64,000 bases of DNA from the NCBI RefSeq assembly GCF_022458745.1, contig NZ_JAJJJF010000006.1, forward strand, positions 62,001 through 126,000, read 5' to 3'. A model generated the notes under the pieces. The model ran no database searches, was not told the DNA's origin, and was given only the letters and a program-made list of their open reading frames with translations. Positions 16,636 to 25,469 of this stretch are shown in pieces; position 1 is the first letter of the stretch; every line of letters starts with the position of its first letter. A program made the translations under genes and the position numbers. The DNA is from Bacillus piscicola. GTDB taxonomy: Bacteria; Bacillota; Bacilli; Bacillales; Marinococcaceae.

Positions 16636-17071
16636 AGCGTTAGGAATGATTGAGACACGGGGGTTGATTGCTTCTATTGAGGCTGCAGATGCGATGGTAA
16701 AAGCAGCCGATGTAAGCCTCGTCAATCAAGAGAAAGTTGATGCTGCCCTCGTTACGATTTTAGTAGAAGGGGACGTTAGTGCCGTGCAGGCTGCAGTAGA
16801 AGCCGGAAAAGTGGCTGCGGAACGAGTAGGTACGCTTATATCCGCGTATGTGATCCCTCATCCAGATAGCGGTACACGGGATCTTATTAAGAAAAAAGAA
16901 GAAAAGGCAGCCGTAGCGGAGGCTAAAGAAGCCCCTGCCAGTCAAAAGCAAGTTGATGAGGAAGAACAGTCTACTGTGAGTGAGGAAACGAAACAGGAAA
17001 AGAAAGAAACGGCTAAAACCTCGGCACCCAAAAAGAAGAAAACAACCAATACGAAATCCGATAAGTCATAG
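16628..17071 (+). CDS. BMC-domain shell protein with charged C-terminal tail
   Basis: This 147-aa protein begins at GTG 16628, seven bases after AGAGGGG and inside the end of eutN. Residues 1-85 are a standard BMC domain (SKALGMIETRGLIASIEAADAM, then EGDVSAVQAAVEAG). The remaining 60 or so residues are low-complexity and highly charged, first Lys/Glu/Ala and ending in a run with PKKKKTTNTK. In enteric EutK the tail is a helix-turn-helix; nothing like that is visible here. The tail may bind cargo, nucleic acid or other shell parts, but this is speculation. Confidence 0.88.
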   Translation: MSKALGMIETRGLIASIEAADAMVKAADVSLVNQEKVDAALVTILVEGDVSAVQAAVEAGKVAAERVGTLISAYVIPHPDSGTRDLIKKKEEKAAVAEAKEAPASQKQVDEEEQSTVSEETKQEKKETAKTSAPKKKKTTNTKSDKS

Positions 17072-17106
17072 CACGTGACCAATAGGAATAAGTTGGAGGG
17101 CAGACT

Positions 17107-18045
17107 ATGTCATCATTTAAACGTAGAAAATTCGCTGTCATTGGGGCAGGTTTCACTGGAACAACAGCCGCTCTTTTGCTTGCCCAAAAAGAGCTTGGCG
17201 ACGTTGTACTCGTAGATATTCCAGAGATGAAAAATCCGACAAAAGGAAAAGCACTCGACATGCTTGAAGCAGGACCGGTAGAGCGGTTTGATGCTGATAT
17301 TATCGGGACTTCCGATTATGCAGATATCACTGATGCCGATATGGTCATTATTACGGCTGGAATTGCACGCAAACCGGGGATGAGCCGGGATGATTTAGTG
17401 GCGACCAATGCAGACATCATGAAAGGGGTATCGGAGCAAGTTGCACGCTACGCACCGGAGAGCTATGTGTTAGTGTTGAGCAATCCGGTTGATGCGATGA
17501 CGTTCACGTGCTTTCAAACGACCGGTTTTCCTAAGAATCGAGTGATCGGACAGTCAGGTGTGCTGGATACTGCCCGCTTTAACACGTTCGTCGCCCAAGA
17601 ATTGAACGTATCCGTTGAAGATGTGTCAGGTTTCGTATTAGGCGGGCACGGCGACAGCATGGTGCCGCTCATTCGCTATTCCAACGCCGGTGGGATTCCT
17701 CTTGATAAAATTCTCTCGAAGCAGCAGATTGACGCGATTGTAGAGCGAACTCGTAAGGGCGGCGGTGAAATTGTGAACCTGCTCGGTAAAGGCAGTGCCT
17801 ACTATGCGCCAGCTGCTTCCATCGTGCAAATGGCTGAAGCGATTGTAAAGGATAAAAAACGAATTTTGCCGGCAATCGCCTATTTGGAAGGGGAATATGG
17901 CTATCATGATATTTATCTCGGTGTCCCGACTATTCTCGGCGGAAATGGTATCGAGAGTGTAATCGAGCTGCCATTGACGCATGAAGAAAAGACAGCACTG
18001 GACGCTTCGGCAGAAGACGTGAAAAAAGTATTAAGTATTTTATAA
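17107..18045 (+). CDS. mdh: Malate dehydrogenase
   Basis: The 312-aa protein is an LDH-type NAD-dependent malate dehydrogenase that interconverts malate and oxaloacetate. It has the nucleotide fold [10 protein letters not shown], the acidic [16 protein letters not shown], substrate arginines in [12 protein letters not shown], and the catalytic His in [11 protein letters not shown]. It follows the tailed BMC gene by 36 bp with no terminator between and is closed by a terminator, so it is probably the last gene of the eut transcript. In Bacillus mdh normally sits with citZ-icd, so the position is unusual. Neither end carries an encapsulation-peptide-like helix, which suggests it stays cytosolic. 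Confidence 0.95.
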   Translation: MSSFKRRKFAVIGAGFTGTTAALLLAQKELGDVVLVDIPEMKNPTKGKALDMLEAGPVERFDADIIGTSDYADITDADMVIITAGIARKPGMSRDDLVATNADIMKGVSEQVARYAPESYVLVLSNPVDAMTFTCFQTTGFPKNRVIGQSGVLDTARFNTFVAQELNVSVEDVSGFVLGGHGDSMVPLIRYSNAGGIPLDKILSKQQIDAIVERTRKGGGEIVNLLGKGSAYYAPAASIVQMAEAIVKDKKRILPAIAYLEGEYGYHDIYLGVPTILGGNGIESVIELPLTHEEKTALDASAEDVKKVLSIL

Positions 18046-18060
18046 CTTTAGCTTAAAGAA

Positions 18061-18096
18061 AATCTCGTGGAGCATTTATTCCATGGGATTTTTTTG
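18061..18096 (+). terminator. Terminator of the eut/mdh transcript
   Basis: AATCTCGTGGA (18061-18071) pairs with TCCATGGGATT (18080-18090) with a few G-T wobbles and is followed by seven T residues. It closes the eutA-mdh operon. Confidence 0.85.
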
Positions 18097-18209
18097 TTTC
18101 TGTTTATAGAAACACTGCTTTCTGAAGCGAACAAGTAGAAGGCGATAGCTGTTTTACTTCTATGTGTGACGGGTACAAGGAATTTATCATTGGTTACCGA
18201 GGTGAGTTC

Positions 18210-18938
18210 ATGAATATGGTAAAGAGTAATTTGTTAAAGAAGGAAGACATGCGCGACCCACGGGTCGTCCCGGACTGGGTTGTAAAAGAATACAGCACGT
18301 TTCACGATGTCGTCACCAACGAGACATTTCCATGCTTCTTCGGCATGGCAGCAGAGAAAAAAGGAGAATTGCGTTATTCTTACATTTCCCATGAAGACTG
18401 GTCTCATTTACCTCATACTTTAGAGGATTTTAATTCTCTATTTGGAGAAGACCAACCACTTATACGACACGGGTTCTTTTTGTTTGTAGAACCCGAAGAA
18501 GAAGAAAAATCGATCCCTTATTATCGACAGTATTTTTGGAATATCCTTCAGTATTTACATGACCACGACACAAAACCGTGGGCAGAAGGTTATCCACGCG
18601 ATCCTGACCACCACTTATGGGCGTTTTCATTTGCAGGGGAGCCATTCTTTGCTTTTGGGAATGCACCAGCCTATAAGCAAAGAAAAACGAGAGATTTAGG
18701 CAACAGTTTAGTCATCGGCTTTCAACCGCGACGCATCTTTGAGGGACTTGAGGGGACCTCAAAAGGCGGCGCGATGTCCCGTGAGAAAGTAAGAGAGCGG
18801 GTTGAAAAGTGGGACAAGATTCCGAAACACCCGAATATCAGCCATTACGGAGACACAGAACACAGAGAATGGAAGCAATATTTTATCGGCGATGACACGG
18901 AGCCAATCGAAGGTAAGTGTCCATTCCATCCAAAATAA
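18210..18938 (+). CDS. YqcI/YcgG family protein
   Basis: The 242-aa protein belongs to the YqcI/YcgG family, whose role is not known to me. ATG 18210 follows GAGGTGAG and gives the usual length. Recognisable parts are NETFPCFFGMAAEKKGELRY near residue 40, DPDHHLWAFSFAGEPFFAFG near 145, LVIGFQPRRIFEGL, and a C-terminal GKCPFHP. There is no membrane segment or signal peptide. It is a single gene between two converging units. Confidence 0.8.
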   Translation: MNMVKSNLLKKEDMRDPRVVPDWVVKEYSTFHDVVTNETFPCFFGMAAEKKGELRYSYISHEDWSHLPHTLEDFNSLFGEDQPLIRHGFFLFVEPEEEEKSIPYYRQYFWNILQYLHDHDTKPWAEGYPRDPDHHLWAFSFAGEPFFAFGNAPAYKQRKTRDLGNSLVIGFQPRRIFEGLEGTSKGGAMSREKVRERVEKWDKIPKHPNISHYGDTEHREWKQYFIGDDTEPIEGKCPFHPK

Positions 18939-18948
18939 CAAAACACAT

Positions 18949-18986
18949 GAAAAAACCGGGCATTACTATTCACGACTAATGCCCGG
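18949..18986 (-). terminator. Terminator on the minus strand for the DUF488 gene
   Basis: CCGGGCATTA (18956-18965) and TAATGCCCGG (18977-18986) form a perfect 10-bp stem; on the minus strand it is followed by a run of T (18949-18955). The DUF488 stop codon lies in the stem-loop. It may also stop the converging yqcI-like transcript. Confidence 0.8.
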
Positions 18987-19347
18987 GCTGATGATCCAGA
19001 ATCTCTTTTAATACCTGTGCTTGGTTGTGCTTTTCGTCTTTGGCGGCAAACAGAAGCGTTACCTGTTTGTTATTGTCTCTGACAACTTGTTTCAGTTTAT
19101 TAAGCGTTGCTTGTTTTTCCTGATGTTGTTTTAATTCTTCCTTATATTTTTCCTTAAATTCCTGGAACTTGTCAGCATCATGATTAAACCATTGCCGTAA
19201 CTCTTTGGAGGGAGCAACCTCTTTCATCCAGTGATCTACCTCTGCCTCTTCTTTTTTCATTCCTCGCGGCCAGATACCGTCCACGAGAACACGAACGCCG
19301 TCATTCTTGTCTGGTTCTTCATAAACCCGCTTTATCGAAACCGCCAT
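18976..19347 (-). CDS. DUF488 family protein
   Basis: The 123-aa protein is a member of the DUF488 family of unknown biochemical function. It has VSIKRVYEEP near the start, VLVDGIWPRGMKKEEAEVDH at about 20-40, APSKELRQWF, and VTLLFAAKDEKHNQA near the end, all strong family signatures. The Met at 19347 is chosen because GGAGGTT is too close to the upstream Met at 19353. The protein is cytosolic. Confidence 0.88.
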   Translation of the reverse strand: MAVSIKRVYEEPDKNDGVRVLVDGIWPRGMKKEEAEVDHWMKEVAPSKELRQWFNHDADKFQEFKEKYKEELKQHQEKQATLNKLKQVVRDNNKQVTLLFAAKDEKHNQAQVLKEILDHQPGH

Positions 19348-19415
19348 GTGCATAACCTCCTTTTTATTATGTTTCCCCTTTCAGACCAAAGAGAAAACAT
19401 AGAGTGGAGGTGGGG

Positions 19416-20219
19416 CTATCGTCTGTCACCGCCAAAGAAGTTATCGAACAAGCCGCCTGCGAGGCTGCCTTCACCCTTCGAACCGCCTTCCTGAGGCATC
19501 GCGGCAAATACCCGGCTTGCCAGTCTGCTAAACGGCAAAGACTGTATCCATACGGTGCCCGGTCCGCGGAGTGTAGCAAAAAAGACACCTTCTCCGCCAA
19601 ACAGGGCAGTCTTTACGCCGCCGACAAATTCAATGTTGTAATCGACATCCCCCGTCATGGCTGTCAGGCAACCTGTATCGACTCGCAGTGTTTCGCCGGC
19701 TGTGAGTGTCCGTTCATGGATCGTGCCCCCGGCATGAATAAAAGCCATTCCGTCACCTTCCAACTTCTGCATAATAAATCCTTCCCCACCGAAAAAGCCT
19801 GTTCCAAGTTTACGTTGAAATTCGACACCGATGGACACGCCTTTAGCGGCTGCCAGAAATGCATCTTTTTGGCAGATTACTTTTCCATTTTGTTCACTTA
19901 AATCGATTGGAATAATTTTTCCCGGGTAGGGGGAGGCGAAGGAGACATGCTTTTTTTCCATCCCTTCGTTCGTGAAAGTAGTCATAAATAAACTTTCTCC
20001 GGTAATCACGCGTTTGCCGGCACCGAGCAATTTGCCCATAATGCCTCCGCCCCCGGAACTGCTGGAACCGTCGCCAAAAATAGTTTCCATTCGGATGCCG
20101 TCATCCATCATCATCAGCCCGCCTGCTTCAGCAATGACGGTTTCTTCCGGATCCAGCTCTACCTCTACAAACTGCATGTCATCACCGTACAGCTTATAAT
20201 CAATCTCATGGTTATTCAT
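19416..20219 (-). CDS. AIM24 family protein
   Basis: The 267-aa protein is an AIM24 (TIGR00266-type) beta-structured protein of unclear function. ATG 20219 follows GGAGGAAATCA. The sequence shows [19 protein letters not shown], a Gly-rich segment ([19 protein letters not shown]), [39 protein letters not shown] and [21 protein letters not shown] Gly-rich C-terminus ends in [10 protein letters not shown]. It has no obvious link to its neighbours. Confidence 0.87.
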   Translation of the reverse strand: MNNHEIDYKLYGDDMQFVEVELDPEETVIAEAGGLMMMDDGIRMETIFGDGSSSSGGGGIMGKLLGAGKRVITGESLFMTTFTNEGMEKKHVSFASPYPGKIIPIDLSEQNGKVICQKDAFLAAAKGVSIGVEFQRKLGTGFFGGEGFIMQKLEGDGMAFIHAGGTIHERTLTAGETLRVDTGCLTAMTGDVDYNIEFVGGVKTALFGGEGVFFATLRGPGTVWIQSLPFSRLASRVFAAMPQEGGSKGEGSLAGGLFDNFFGGDRR

Positions 20220-20247
20220 TGATTTCCTCCTCATTTTCGTCTGCAAG

Positions 20248-20286
20248 AAAAAGGACAAACTTTCAGGTTGAGTGGAAAGTTTGCCC
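20248..20286 (-). terminator. Minus-strand terminator after the MFS remnant
   Basis: GGACAAACTTTC (20253-20264) pairs with GAAAGTTTGCCC (20275-20286) and, on the minus strand, is followed by a T-run (20248-20252). It would end the transporter transcript that lies upstream on that strand. Confidence 0.75.
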
Positions 20287-20406
20287 TCGGTGTCTATGCC
20301 TTTACCTTTAATAGCACGTGTTCTCGCACATTCTTGAATTTCTTCACTTAATGAATAAGTTAGGATAATGGTACACGGAATAGCTTGATTTGACAATAGT
20401 GAATTA

Positions 20407-21036
20407 TTAGTTTTTTGTGAAATCATCATTTACTTTTGTAACGGCATTAGGAAGAAAGACGTTCAGAATCAACGTGATAACAGCAAGAATGGCAATAAAC
20501 CAAAAAATGCTTTGAATCGAAATAGCGAGTCCTTCTTGAAGAACCCCGAGGACATCGTTGGGAAGTTGTTCTCTTTGTACCGGATCAAGAAGTGCATCGG
20601 CTAACCCAAGTCCAAGTGACTCTTCCGATGATGGGACGTGTTCCTCTAAATACACAAGGAGGCGAGTGTTTAAAAGAGCTCCCATTAACGATACGCCCAT
20701 TGTGTTTCCTAGTATCCGCATAAACATATTGGAAGCTGTTGCTACCCCGCGGATGCTCCACTCGACATTACTTTGAATCGATACGATATACGTCGTCGTA
20801 CAAAATCCCATCCCCGCCCCGACAAAAAACGATCCGAACCCAGTAGGAACCGGACCATATTCCGGCTGTGAAATTAATAGAAGGAGTGAACCGATCATCA
20901 GACAGCTTGCACCAATGAGTGCTGTTTTCATAAAACCGATTTTTATAAGAATTCTCCCTGCAATAGTCGAACAGATCGGCCATCCGATCGACATGACCGC
21001 AAGTGTGAATCCACCAACGATCGCGGACGTGCACGT
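20407..21036 (-). pseudogene. 3' remnant of an MFS drug-efflux transporter gene
   Basis: Only the C-terminal part of an EmrB/QacA-type (14-TM) major facilitator remains: about 200 residues with FTLAVMSIGWPICSTIAG, FFVGAGMGFCTTTYIVSIQ and GVATASNMFMRILGNTMGVS. The frame runs upstream to about 21036 and then enters sequence that does not resemble a transporter but matches an interspersed repeat (core at 21086-21105). The N-terminal roughly two-thirds of the gene is missing, so it should not be functional. A deletion linked to the repeat is the likely cause. Confidence 0.75.
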
Positions 21037-21160
21037 CGGGAAGGGAACTTCTACTAAGAGCGCAAACGTCCTGTGGCAACGCCTTTGTGACCAACATCCT
21101 GTTGGTCCGAGGCCGTGCGCGTGGAGAGCGTCCGCCTGCAGTGGAAATCAACCTTCTATT
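21037..21160. repeat. Interspersed repeat at the MFS truncation point
   Basis: The segment contains TGTGACCAACATCCTGTTGG (21086-21105), which recurs exactly at 38707-38726. Inside it CCAACA and TGTTGG form a short hairpin. The surrounding sequence is GC-rich, reads openly in several frames and has no recognised protein. Outer borders are estimated from where the transporter similarity ends and the base composition changes. The stretch between this element and rfbA (to 21448) is AT-rich with nothing else recognisable. Confidence 0.5.
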
Positions 21161-21448
21161 CAATAGACAAACTTTTCAGATACCACCCATAACTGTATCT
21201 GAATCTACTCTCACTAGAAAAGCAAGTATCATCTAATAATATAGAGGACAAAGTTAGTCCGGTGCATGTAAAATGCTTTTTACTGTGTGTAAATATGTAA
21301 TACTCAATATTTTTTAAATGATTACAATATTAACCATAATTGTGTAACCAATTTGTAAATGAAAGGTTAACGTTTTTGGGTTTGTTTTCATTTTAAAAAG
21401 GAAAGATAAGAATAGTTTGGTGTATGTCTATATAAGGAGGCACTTTTT

Positions 21449-22375
21449 ATGAAAGGAATTATATTAGCGGGTGGCAGCGGTACGAGACTGTATCCAATGA
21501 CTAAATCAATTTCGAAGCAATTGCTCCCTGTGTATGATAAGCCAATGATTTTTTATCCGCTATCTGTGTTAATGCTCGCAGGGATTAAAGATATTTTAAT
21601 CATTTCGACGCCGGAAGATACGCCTCGTTTTGAAGAACTGCTTGGGGATGGCAGCCAATTTGGTATTTCGCTATCCTATGCGAAGCAGGAATCACCGGAT
21701 GGCCTTGCCCAGGCGTTTCTTATCGGTGAGTCCTTCATTGGGCGTGACCGGGTAGCGCTTATTTTAGGTGATAATATTTTTTACGGACAAGGATTTACAC
21801 CGCTTCTGCAAAAAGCAGCGCAAAAGAAAACAGGAGCGACCGTTTTCGGATACCGAGTCAGCAGCCCGGAACGGTTCGGCGTGGTCGAATTTGATGAACG
21901 GCAGCGGGTGAAATCGCTTGAAGAAAAGCCAAAAAAACCAAAATCCGATTTTGCGGTGACAGGTCTCTATTTTTATGATAATGAGGTGGTGGATATTGCC
22001 AAAAGTATCCGGCCGTCGCATCGGGGCGAGTTGGAGATTACGGATGTGAATAAGGCATACTTGCAAAAGGATACCTTACAAGTAGAGTTGCTCGGGCGCG
22101 GCTTTGCATGGCTGGACACCGGGACTCCAGCTTCATTATTTGATGCCTCACAGTTTATTGAAACGGTAGAAAAGCGTCAAGGCTTCAAAGTGGCCTGCCT
22201 TGAGGAGATCGCGTATTACATGGATTATATAACCCGGGACGAACTGCTGAAGAAGGTTGCGGAGATGAAAAACAGTGATTACAAAAAATACTTGCTCCGG
22301 ATTGTGGAACGCACAGATAATCTTCCGTATTGGCTCGAAAGCAATCACGGCCGCAGAATGGAATTAATGCAATGA
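21449..22375 (+). CDS. rfbA: Glucose-1-phosphate thymidylyltransferase
   Basis: RfbA (308 aa) makes dTDP-glucose from glucose-1-phosphate and dTTP, the first step of dTDP-deoxysugar synthesis. It opens with the nucleotide-binding [20 protein letters not shown], then [30 protein letters not shown] and [16 protein letters not shown], all hallmark segments. A TAAGGAGG site precedes the ATG. It heads a tightly packed seven-gene cassette. Confidence 0.96.
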   Translation: MKGIILAGGSGTRLYPMTKSISKQLLPVYDKPMIFYPLSVLMLAGIKDILIISTPEDTPRFEELLGDGSQFGISLSYAKQESPDGLAQAFLIGESFIGRDRVALILGDNIFYGQGFTPLLQKAAQKKTGATVFGYRVSSPERFGVVEFDERQRVKSLEEKPKKPKSDFAVTGLYFYDNEVVDIAKSIRPSHRGELEITDVNKAYLQKDTLQVELLGRGFAWLDTGTPASLFDASQFIETVEKRQGFKVACLEEIAYYMDYITRDELLKKVAEMKNSDYKKYLLRIVERTDNLPYWLESNHGRRMELMQ

Positions 22376-23415
22376 GAAATGAACCAGGCCAGACAGTGTT
22401 AGTAACAGGAGGGGCAGGTTTCATCGGTCTTCATTTTATTCAGCATTTAATGGAGACGTACCCGGAAATGAACGTGATTAATCTTGATAAAATGACATAC
22501 GCAGCAGATCGTGCGGCCGAGAGAAAGCTTCGGCGCTTTGGCAACTATCGTTTGATCGAAGGGGATATCAGAGACCGTGCGCTCGTTGAGAAACTATTTA
22601 AGGATGAAGACATCCGCGGTGTCTTTCATTTTGCTGCGGAGTCTCACGTGGACAGGTCGATTACCGGGCCGGGTTTATTTATCGAGACAAACATCAACGG
22701 GACATTTACACTGTTAGAAACAGCAATGCGTTACTGGATGCCGGCACCGGGTAAGTGGTATCCCGGATATGAAGAGGCGCGCTTTCTTCATGTTTCAACG
22801 GATGAAGTGTACGGAACTTTGGGGAAGACAGGGTTGTTTTCTGAAACCTCGCCTTATGCACCGAACAGTCCTTACAGCGCCAGTAAAGCCAGCGCGGATA
22901 TGCTGGTGCGGAGTTATTACCACACTTACGGCATGAACACCGTGATGACCCATTGTTCCAATAATTACGGCCCGAACCAGCATAGTGAAAAATTAATCCC
23001 GACCATTATCCGGAAAGCGCGTGCTTTAGAGCCGATCCCCATTTACGGGGACGGCCAGAACATCCGCGACTGGCTTTATGTAAAGGACCACTGCCAAGGG
23101 ATCATGCTTGCATACGAGAAGGGACATGCCGGCGAAAGCTATAACATCGGCGGGAATAATGAACGGACGAACCTATATATCGCAGAGACGATCTGCAAGT
23201 TGTTGGACGAGCTCTTGCCGGAACAGCTGGGGAGTGCAGGGATGGACAGCTATACAAGTCTTATTACCTTTGTGGACGACCGTCCCGGTCATGACCGCAG
23301 GTATGCAGTAGATGCAAGCAAAATACGCCGGGAACTTGGCTGGCAGCCGCAAGAAAACTTTGAAACTGGAATAAAAAAGACAGTGGAGTGGTATATCCGT
23401 CATGAAAACAACTAA
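22372..23415 (+). CDS. rfbB: dTDP-glucose 4,6-dehydratase
   Basis: RfbB (347 aa) converts dTDP-glucose to dTDP-4-keto-6-deoxyglucose. ATG 22372 overlaps the rfbA stop in an ATGA junction. The extended SDR fold shows [41 protein letters not shown], and the catalytic YSASKASAD. Further typical parts are [14 protein letters not shown] and [16 protein letters not shown]. It overlaps the glycosyltransferase gene by 14 bp. Confidence 0.96.
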   Translation: MRNEPGQTVLVTGGAGFIGLHFIQHLMETYPEMNVINLDKMTYAADRAAERKLRRFGNYRLIEGDIRDRALVEKLFKDEDIRGVFHFAAESHVDRSITGPGLFIETNINGTFTLLETAMRYWMPAPGKWYPGYEEARFLHVSTDEVYGTLGKTGLFSETSPYAPNSPYSASKASADMLVRSYYHTYGMNTVMTHCSNNYGPNQHSEKLIPTIIRKARALEPIPIYGDGQNIRDWLYVKDHCQGIMLAYEKGHAGESYNIGGNNERTNLYIAETICKLLDELLPEQLGSAGMDSYTSLITFVDDRPGHDRRYAVDASKIRRELGWQPQENFETGIKKTVEWYIRHENN

Positions 23416-24385
23416 ACCGCATCTCTCCGTGGTCACTCCCGTATACGGATGCGGAGAATGTTTAATTCAGTTATATAACCGCTTGAAAGAAACATTGCAG
23501 CCTATCACTCGTCATTTTGAAATCATTATGGTCGAGGATTGCAGCCCGGATCAGTCATGGAATGTAATTCAGCAGCTAGTTAACAAAGACAACAGGGTGA
23601 AGGGCATTCGCTTTTCGCGCAACTTTGGCCAGCACGCCGCGATTACCGCCGGTCTTGATCAGGCTTCGGGTGATTGGGTAGTCGTGATGGACTGTGACCT
23701 GCAAGACCAGCCTGAAGAAATCAGCAAGCTGTACAAAAAGGCTCAAGAAGGCTATGATGTCGTGTTTGCAAGACGTTACGAGCGCCAGGATACATGGTTG
23801 AAGCGCTCAGGATCACGGCTGTTCTATAAAATTTATGATTATTTTACGGACGGGAAAACCGATCCAACGATTGCGAACTTCAGCATTTCATCGCACAAGG
23901 TCGTAGAAAATTTTCGACGGCTTCGCGAACAAAATCGCAACTTTCCATTGTTTTTAAAATGGATGGGTTTTCATTGTGCATACGTTAACGTGGAACACCA
24001 TGAGCGTATTCACGGGAAGTCGTCTTATAAGCTTGGGAAGCTTGTGAATCTAGCGATTGATGGTATTGTGTCGCAGTCGAATAAGCCGCTTCGTCTCTCC
24101 ATTAAATTTGGGTTTTTGTTGGCTTTTGGTGCTGTGCTTTATGGTCTTTATTTGATGTATCAGTACTTTTTTATGTTTGAACCGGTACCGGGATGGACGA
24201 GCATTATGGTATCTATTTACTTTGTCGGCGGCCTGCTATTCGCTAATCTCGGCATCTTAGGGTTATACATGGGGAAAGTATTTGATGAAGTGAAAAATCG
24301 ACCGCTTTATATCATTGAAGAGACTACCGGTTTGTCAGAAGAAGGCAGGCTCTCTGGCTATCCAGCGGCGGAGGGCGGAGAATAG
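23402..24385 (+). CDS. Family 2 glycosyltransferase, polyprenol-phosphate type
   Basis: The 327-aa protein resembles DPM1/GtrB/YkoT-like enzymes that move a sugar from a nucleotide onto undecaprenyl phosphate. The GT-A domain (1-210) begins LSVVTPVYGCGECLIQLYNR and has EDCSPDQSW, FSRNFGQHAAITAGLDQA, and the metal-binding VVMDCDLQDQPEEI. Two transmembrane helices follow (FGFLLAFGAVLYGLYLMY and SIYFVGGLLFANLGILGLYM) before a cytosolic tail. In this cassette its donor may be dTDP-Fuc4NAc, by inference from the neighbours. Confidence 0.88.
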   Translation: MKTTKPHLSVVTPVYGCGECLIQLYNRLKETLQPITRHFEIIMVEDCSPDQSWNVIQQLVNKDNRVKGIRFSRNFGQHAAITAGLDQASGDWVVVMDCDLQDQPEEISKLYKKAQEGYDVVFARRYERQDTWLKRSGSRLFYKIYDYFTDGKTDPTIANFSISSHKVVENFRRLREQNRNFPLFLKWMGFHCAYVNVEHHERIHGKSSYKLGKLVNLAIDGIVSQSNKPLRLSIKFGFLLAFGAVLYGLYLMYQYFFMFEPVPGWTSIMVSIYFVGGLLFANLGILGLYMGKVFDEVKNRPLYIIEETTGLSEEGRLSGYPAAEGGE

Positions 24386-24400
24386 AAAGGAGAGGTGGTT

Positions 24401-25072
24401 ATGACAAGTGCTTTGTTACGTAGTACGCCCTGGGATAAGCGTGCACTTGGAATTGATACGTATGAGCTGCTCGAATACTCAGAAGAAGCGTTGGCAAAGA
24501 GCTTTGAAAAGCAAGGTCACTTTACGATTAAAGTCGACCCGTTAGTATCCAAGGAGCTGCTTCATCAGTACGGGTTTTATTATACAGACACGCTTTTAAC
24601 CCCTGTTTTGAAGCGAGAGCAGTTTGTATCGTTTGATGATGACAAAATAACGATTACAAGGGACGTGGCACGAGAAGAGGTAATTGCTATTTCCGAAGGC
24701 ATTTATGAGCATGGCCGTTTTCACCGTGATTTCCAATTAGACCGCTGTCTTGCCGATCAGCGTTACGATAACTGGCTCGGACAGCTTTATGACGTAGGCA
24801 CAGTTTGGGGGCTCCTTTACGAAGGAGAACTTGCCGGTTTTTTTGCTTATTCCGGCAATCAAGTACTTCTGCAAGCATTTAAAAAAGAATATCAAGGGCG
24901 CGGACTGGCCAAATACTTTTGGACGCGTGCCGTGCGGACGTTATTCGACGAAGGTGCGGAGGAAGTGGCAACGTCTATTTCAGCCGCTAATCTGGCAATG
25001 ATGAATCTCGTTGCGTCACTAGGTTTTAAATTTACGAAAGCGGTAGATATTTACCACAAAATCAACCGTTAA
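24401..25072 (+). CDS. GNAT N-acetyltransferase, WecD-like (putative dTDP-fucosamine acetyltransferase)
   Basis: The 223-aa protein starts at ATG 24401 behind GAAAGGAGAGG. The N-terminus, TPWDKRALGIDTYELLEY, resembles the N-terminal domain of WecD-type sugar acetyltransferases. The C-terminal GNAT fold has VLLQAFKKEYQGRGLAKYFW, matching the acetyl-CoA-binding motif A, and the final LVASLGFKFTKAVDIYHK. With the WecE-like aminotransferase downstream, it would acetylate dTDP-4-amino-4,6-dideoxygalactose. Substrate assignment is inferred from context. Confidence 0.72.
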   Translation: MTSALLRSTPWDKRALGIDTYELLEYSEEALAKSFEKQGHFTIKVDPLVSKELLHQYGFYYTDTLLTPVLKREQFVSFDDDKITITRDVAREEVIAISEGIYEHGRFHRDFQLDRCLADQRYDNWLGQLYDVGTVWGLLYEGELAGFFAYSGNQVLLQAFKKEYQGRGLAKYFWTRAVRTLFDEGAEEVATSISAANLAMMNLVASLGFKFTKAVDIYHKINR

Positions 25073-25088
25073 GAGAGGATTTTACGAA

Positions 25089-25454
25089 GTGGGTTATGTG
25101 TATATATTCGGAACGATATTTTTTACGGTTTATGGACAAATCATGTTAAAGTGGCGTATCTCCAAATATGGAAGCCTGCCGGAAGAGACACTTGATAAAA
25201 TTAGTTACCTTTTTCGGCTTTTACTGGACCCGCTGATCTTGTCGGGTTTTCTTTCTGCTTTTGTCGCCTCCCTATTCTGGATGGCAGCAATGACAAAATT
25301 TGATATCAGCTATGCATACCCATTTATGAGCCTATCCTTTATGCTAGTTTTTTTCTTGTCTATTTTTCTATTTCAAGAGCCGGTTACGACTCATAAAGTT
25401 GTTGGGCTTGGGCTTATCGTTGCGGGCATCTTTGTAACGAGTCAATCTGTTTAA
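25089..25454 (+). CDS. Small EamA/SMR-like four-helix membrane protein
   Basis: The 121-aa protein starts with GTG 25089 and has four transmembrane helices, e.g. VYIFGTIFFTVYGQIMLKW and VVGLGLIVAGIFVTSQS. It resembles half-size EamA/ArnE-ArnF-type proteins, which flip undecaprenyl-linked sugars. The motif FDISYAYPFMSLSFMLVFF near residue 73 is typical of that family. Its place between sugar genes supports a flippase role for the lipid-linked sugar, but a drug-type SMR exporter cannot be excluded. Confidence 0.72.
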   Translation: MGYVYIFGTIFFTVYGQIMLKWRISKYGSLPEETLDKISYLFRLLLDPLILSGFLSAFVASLFWMAAMTKFDISYAYPFMSLSFMLVFFLSIFLFQEPVTTHKVVGLGLIVAGIFVTSQSV

Positions 25455-25469
25455 GAGAGGAGGAGAGCC

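Noticed and set aside
19404-19901. 165-codon plus-strand open frame
   Set aside because: It lies antisense to the AIM24-family gene, which has clear signatures.
20768-21163. 131-codon minus-strand frame through the repeat
   Set aside because: It is open because of base composition; the other frame carries the transporter remnant.
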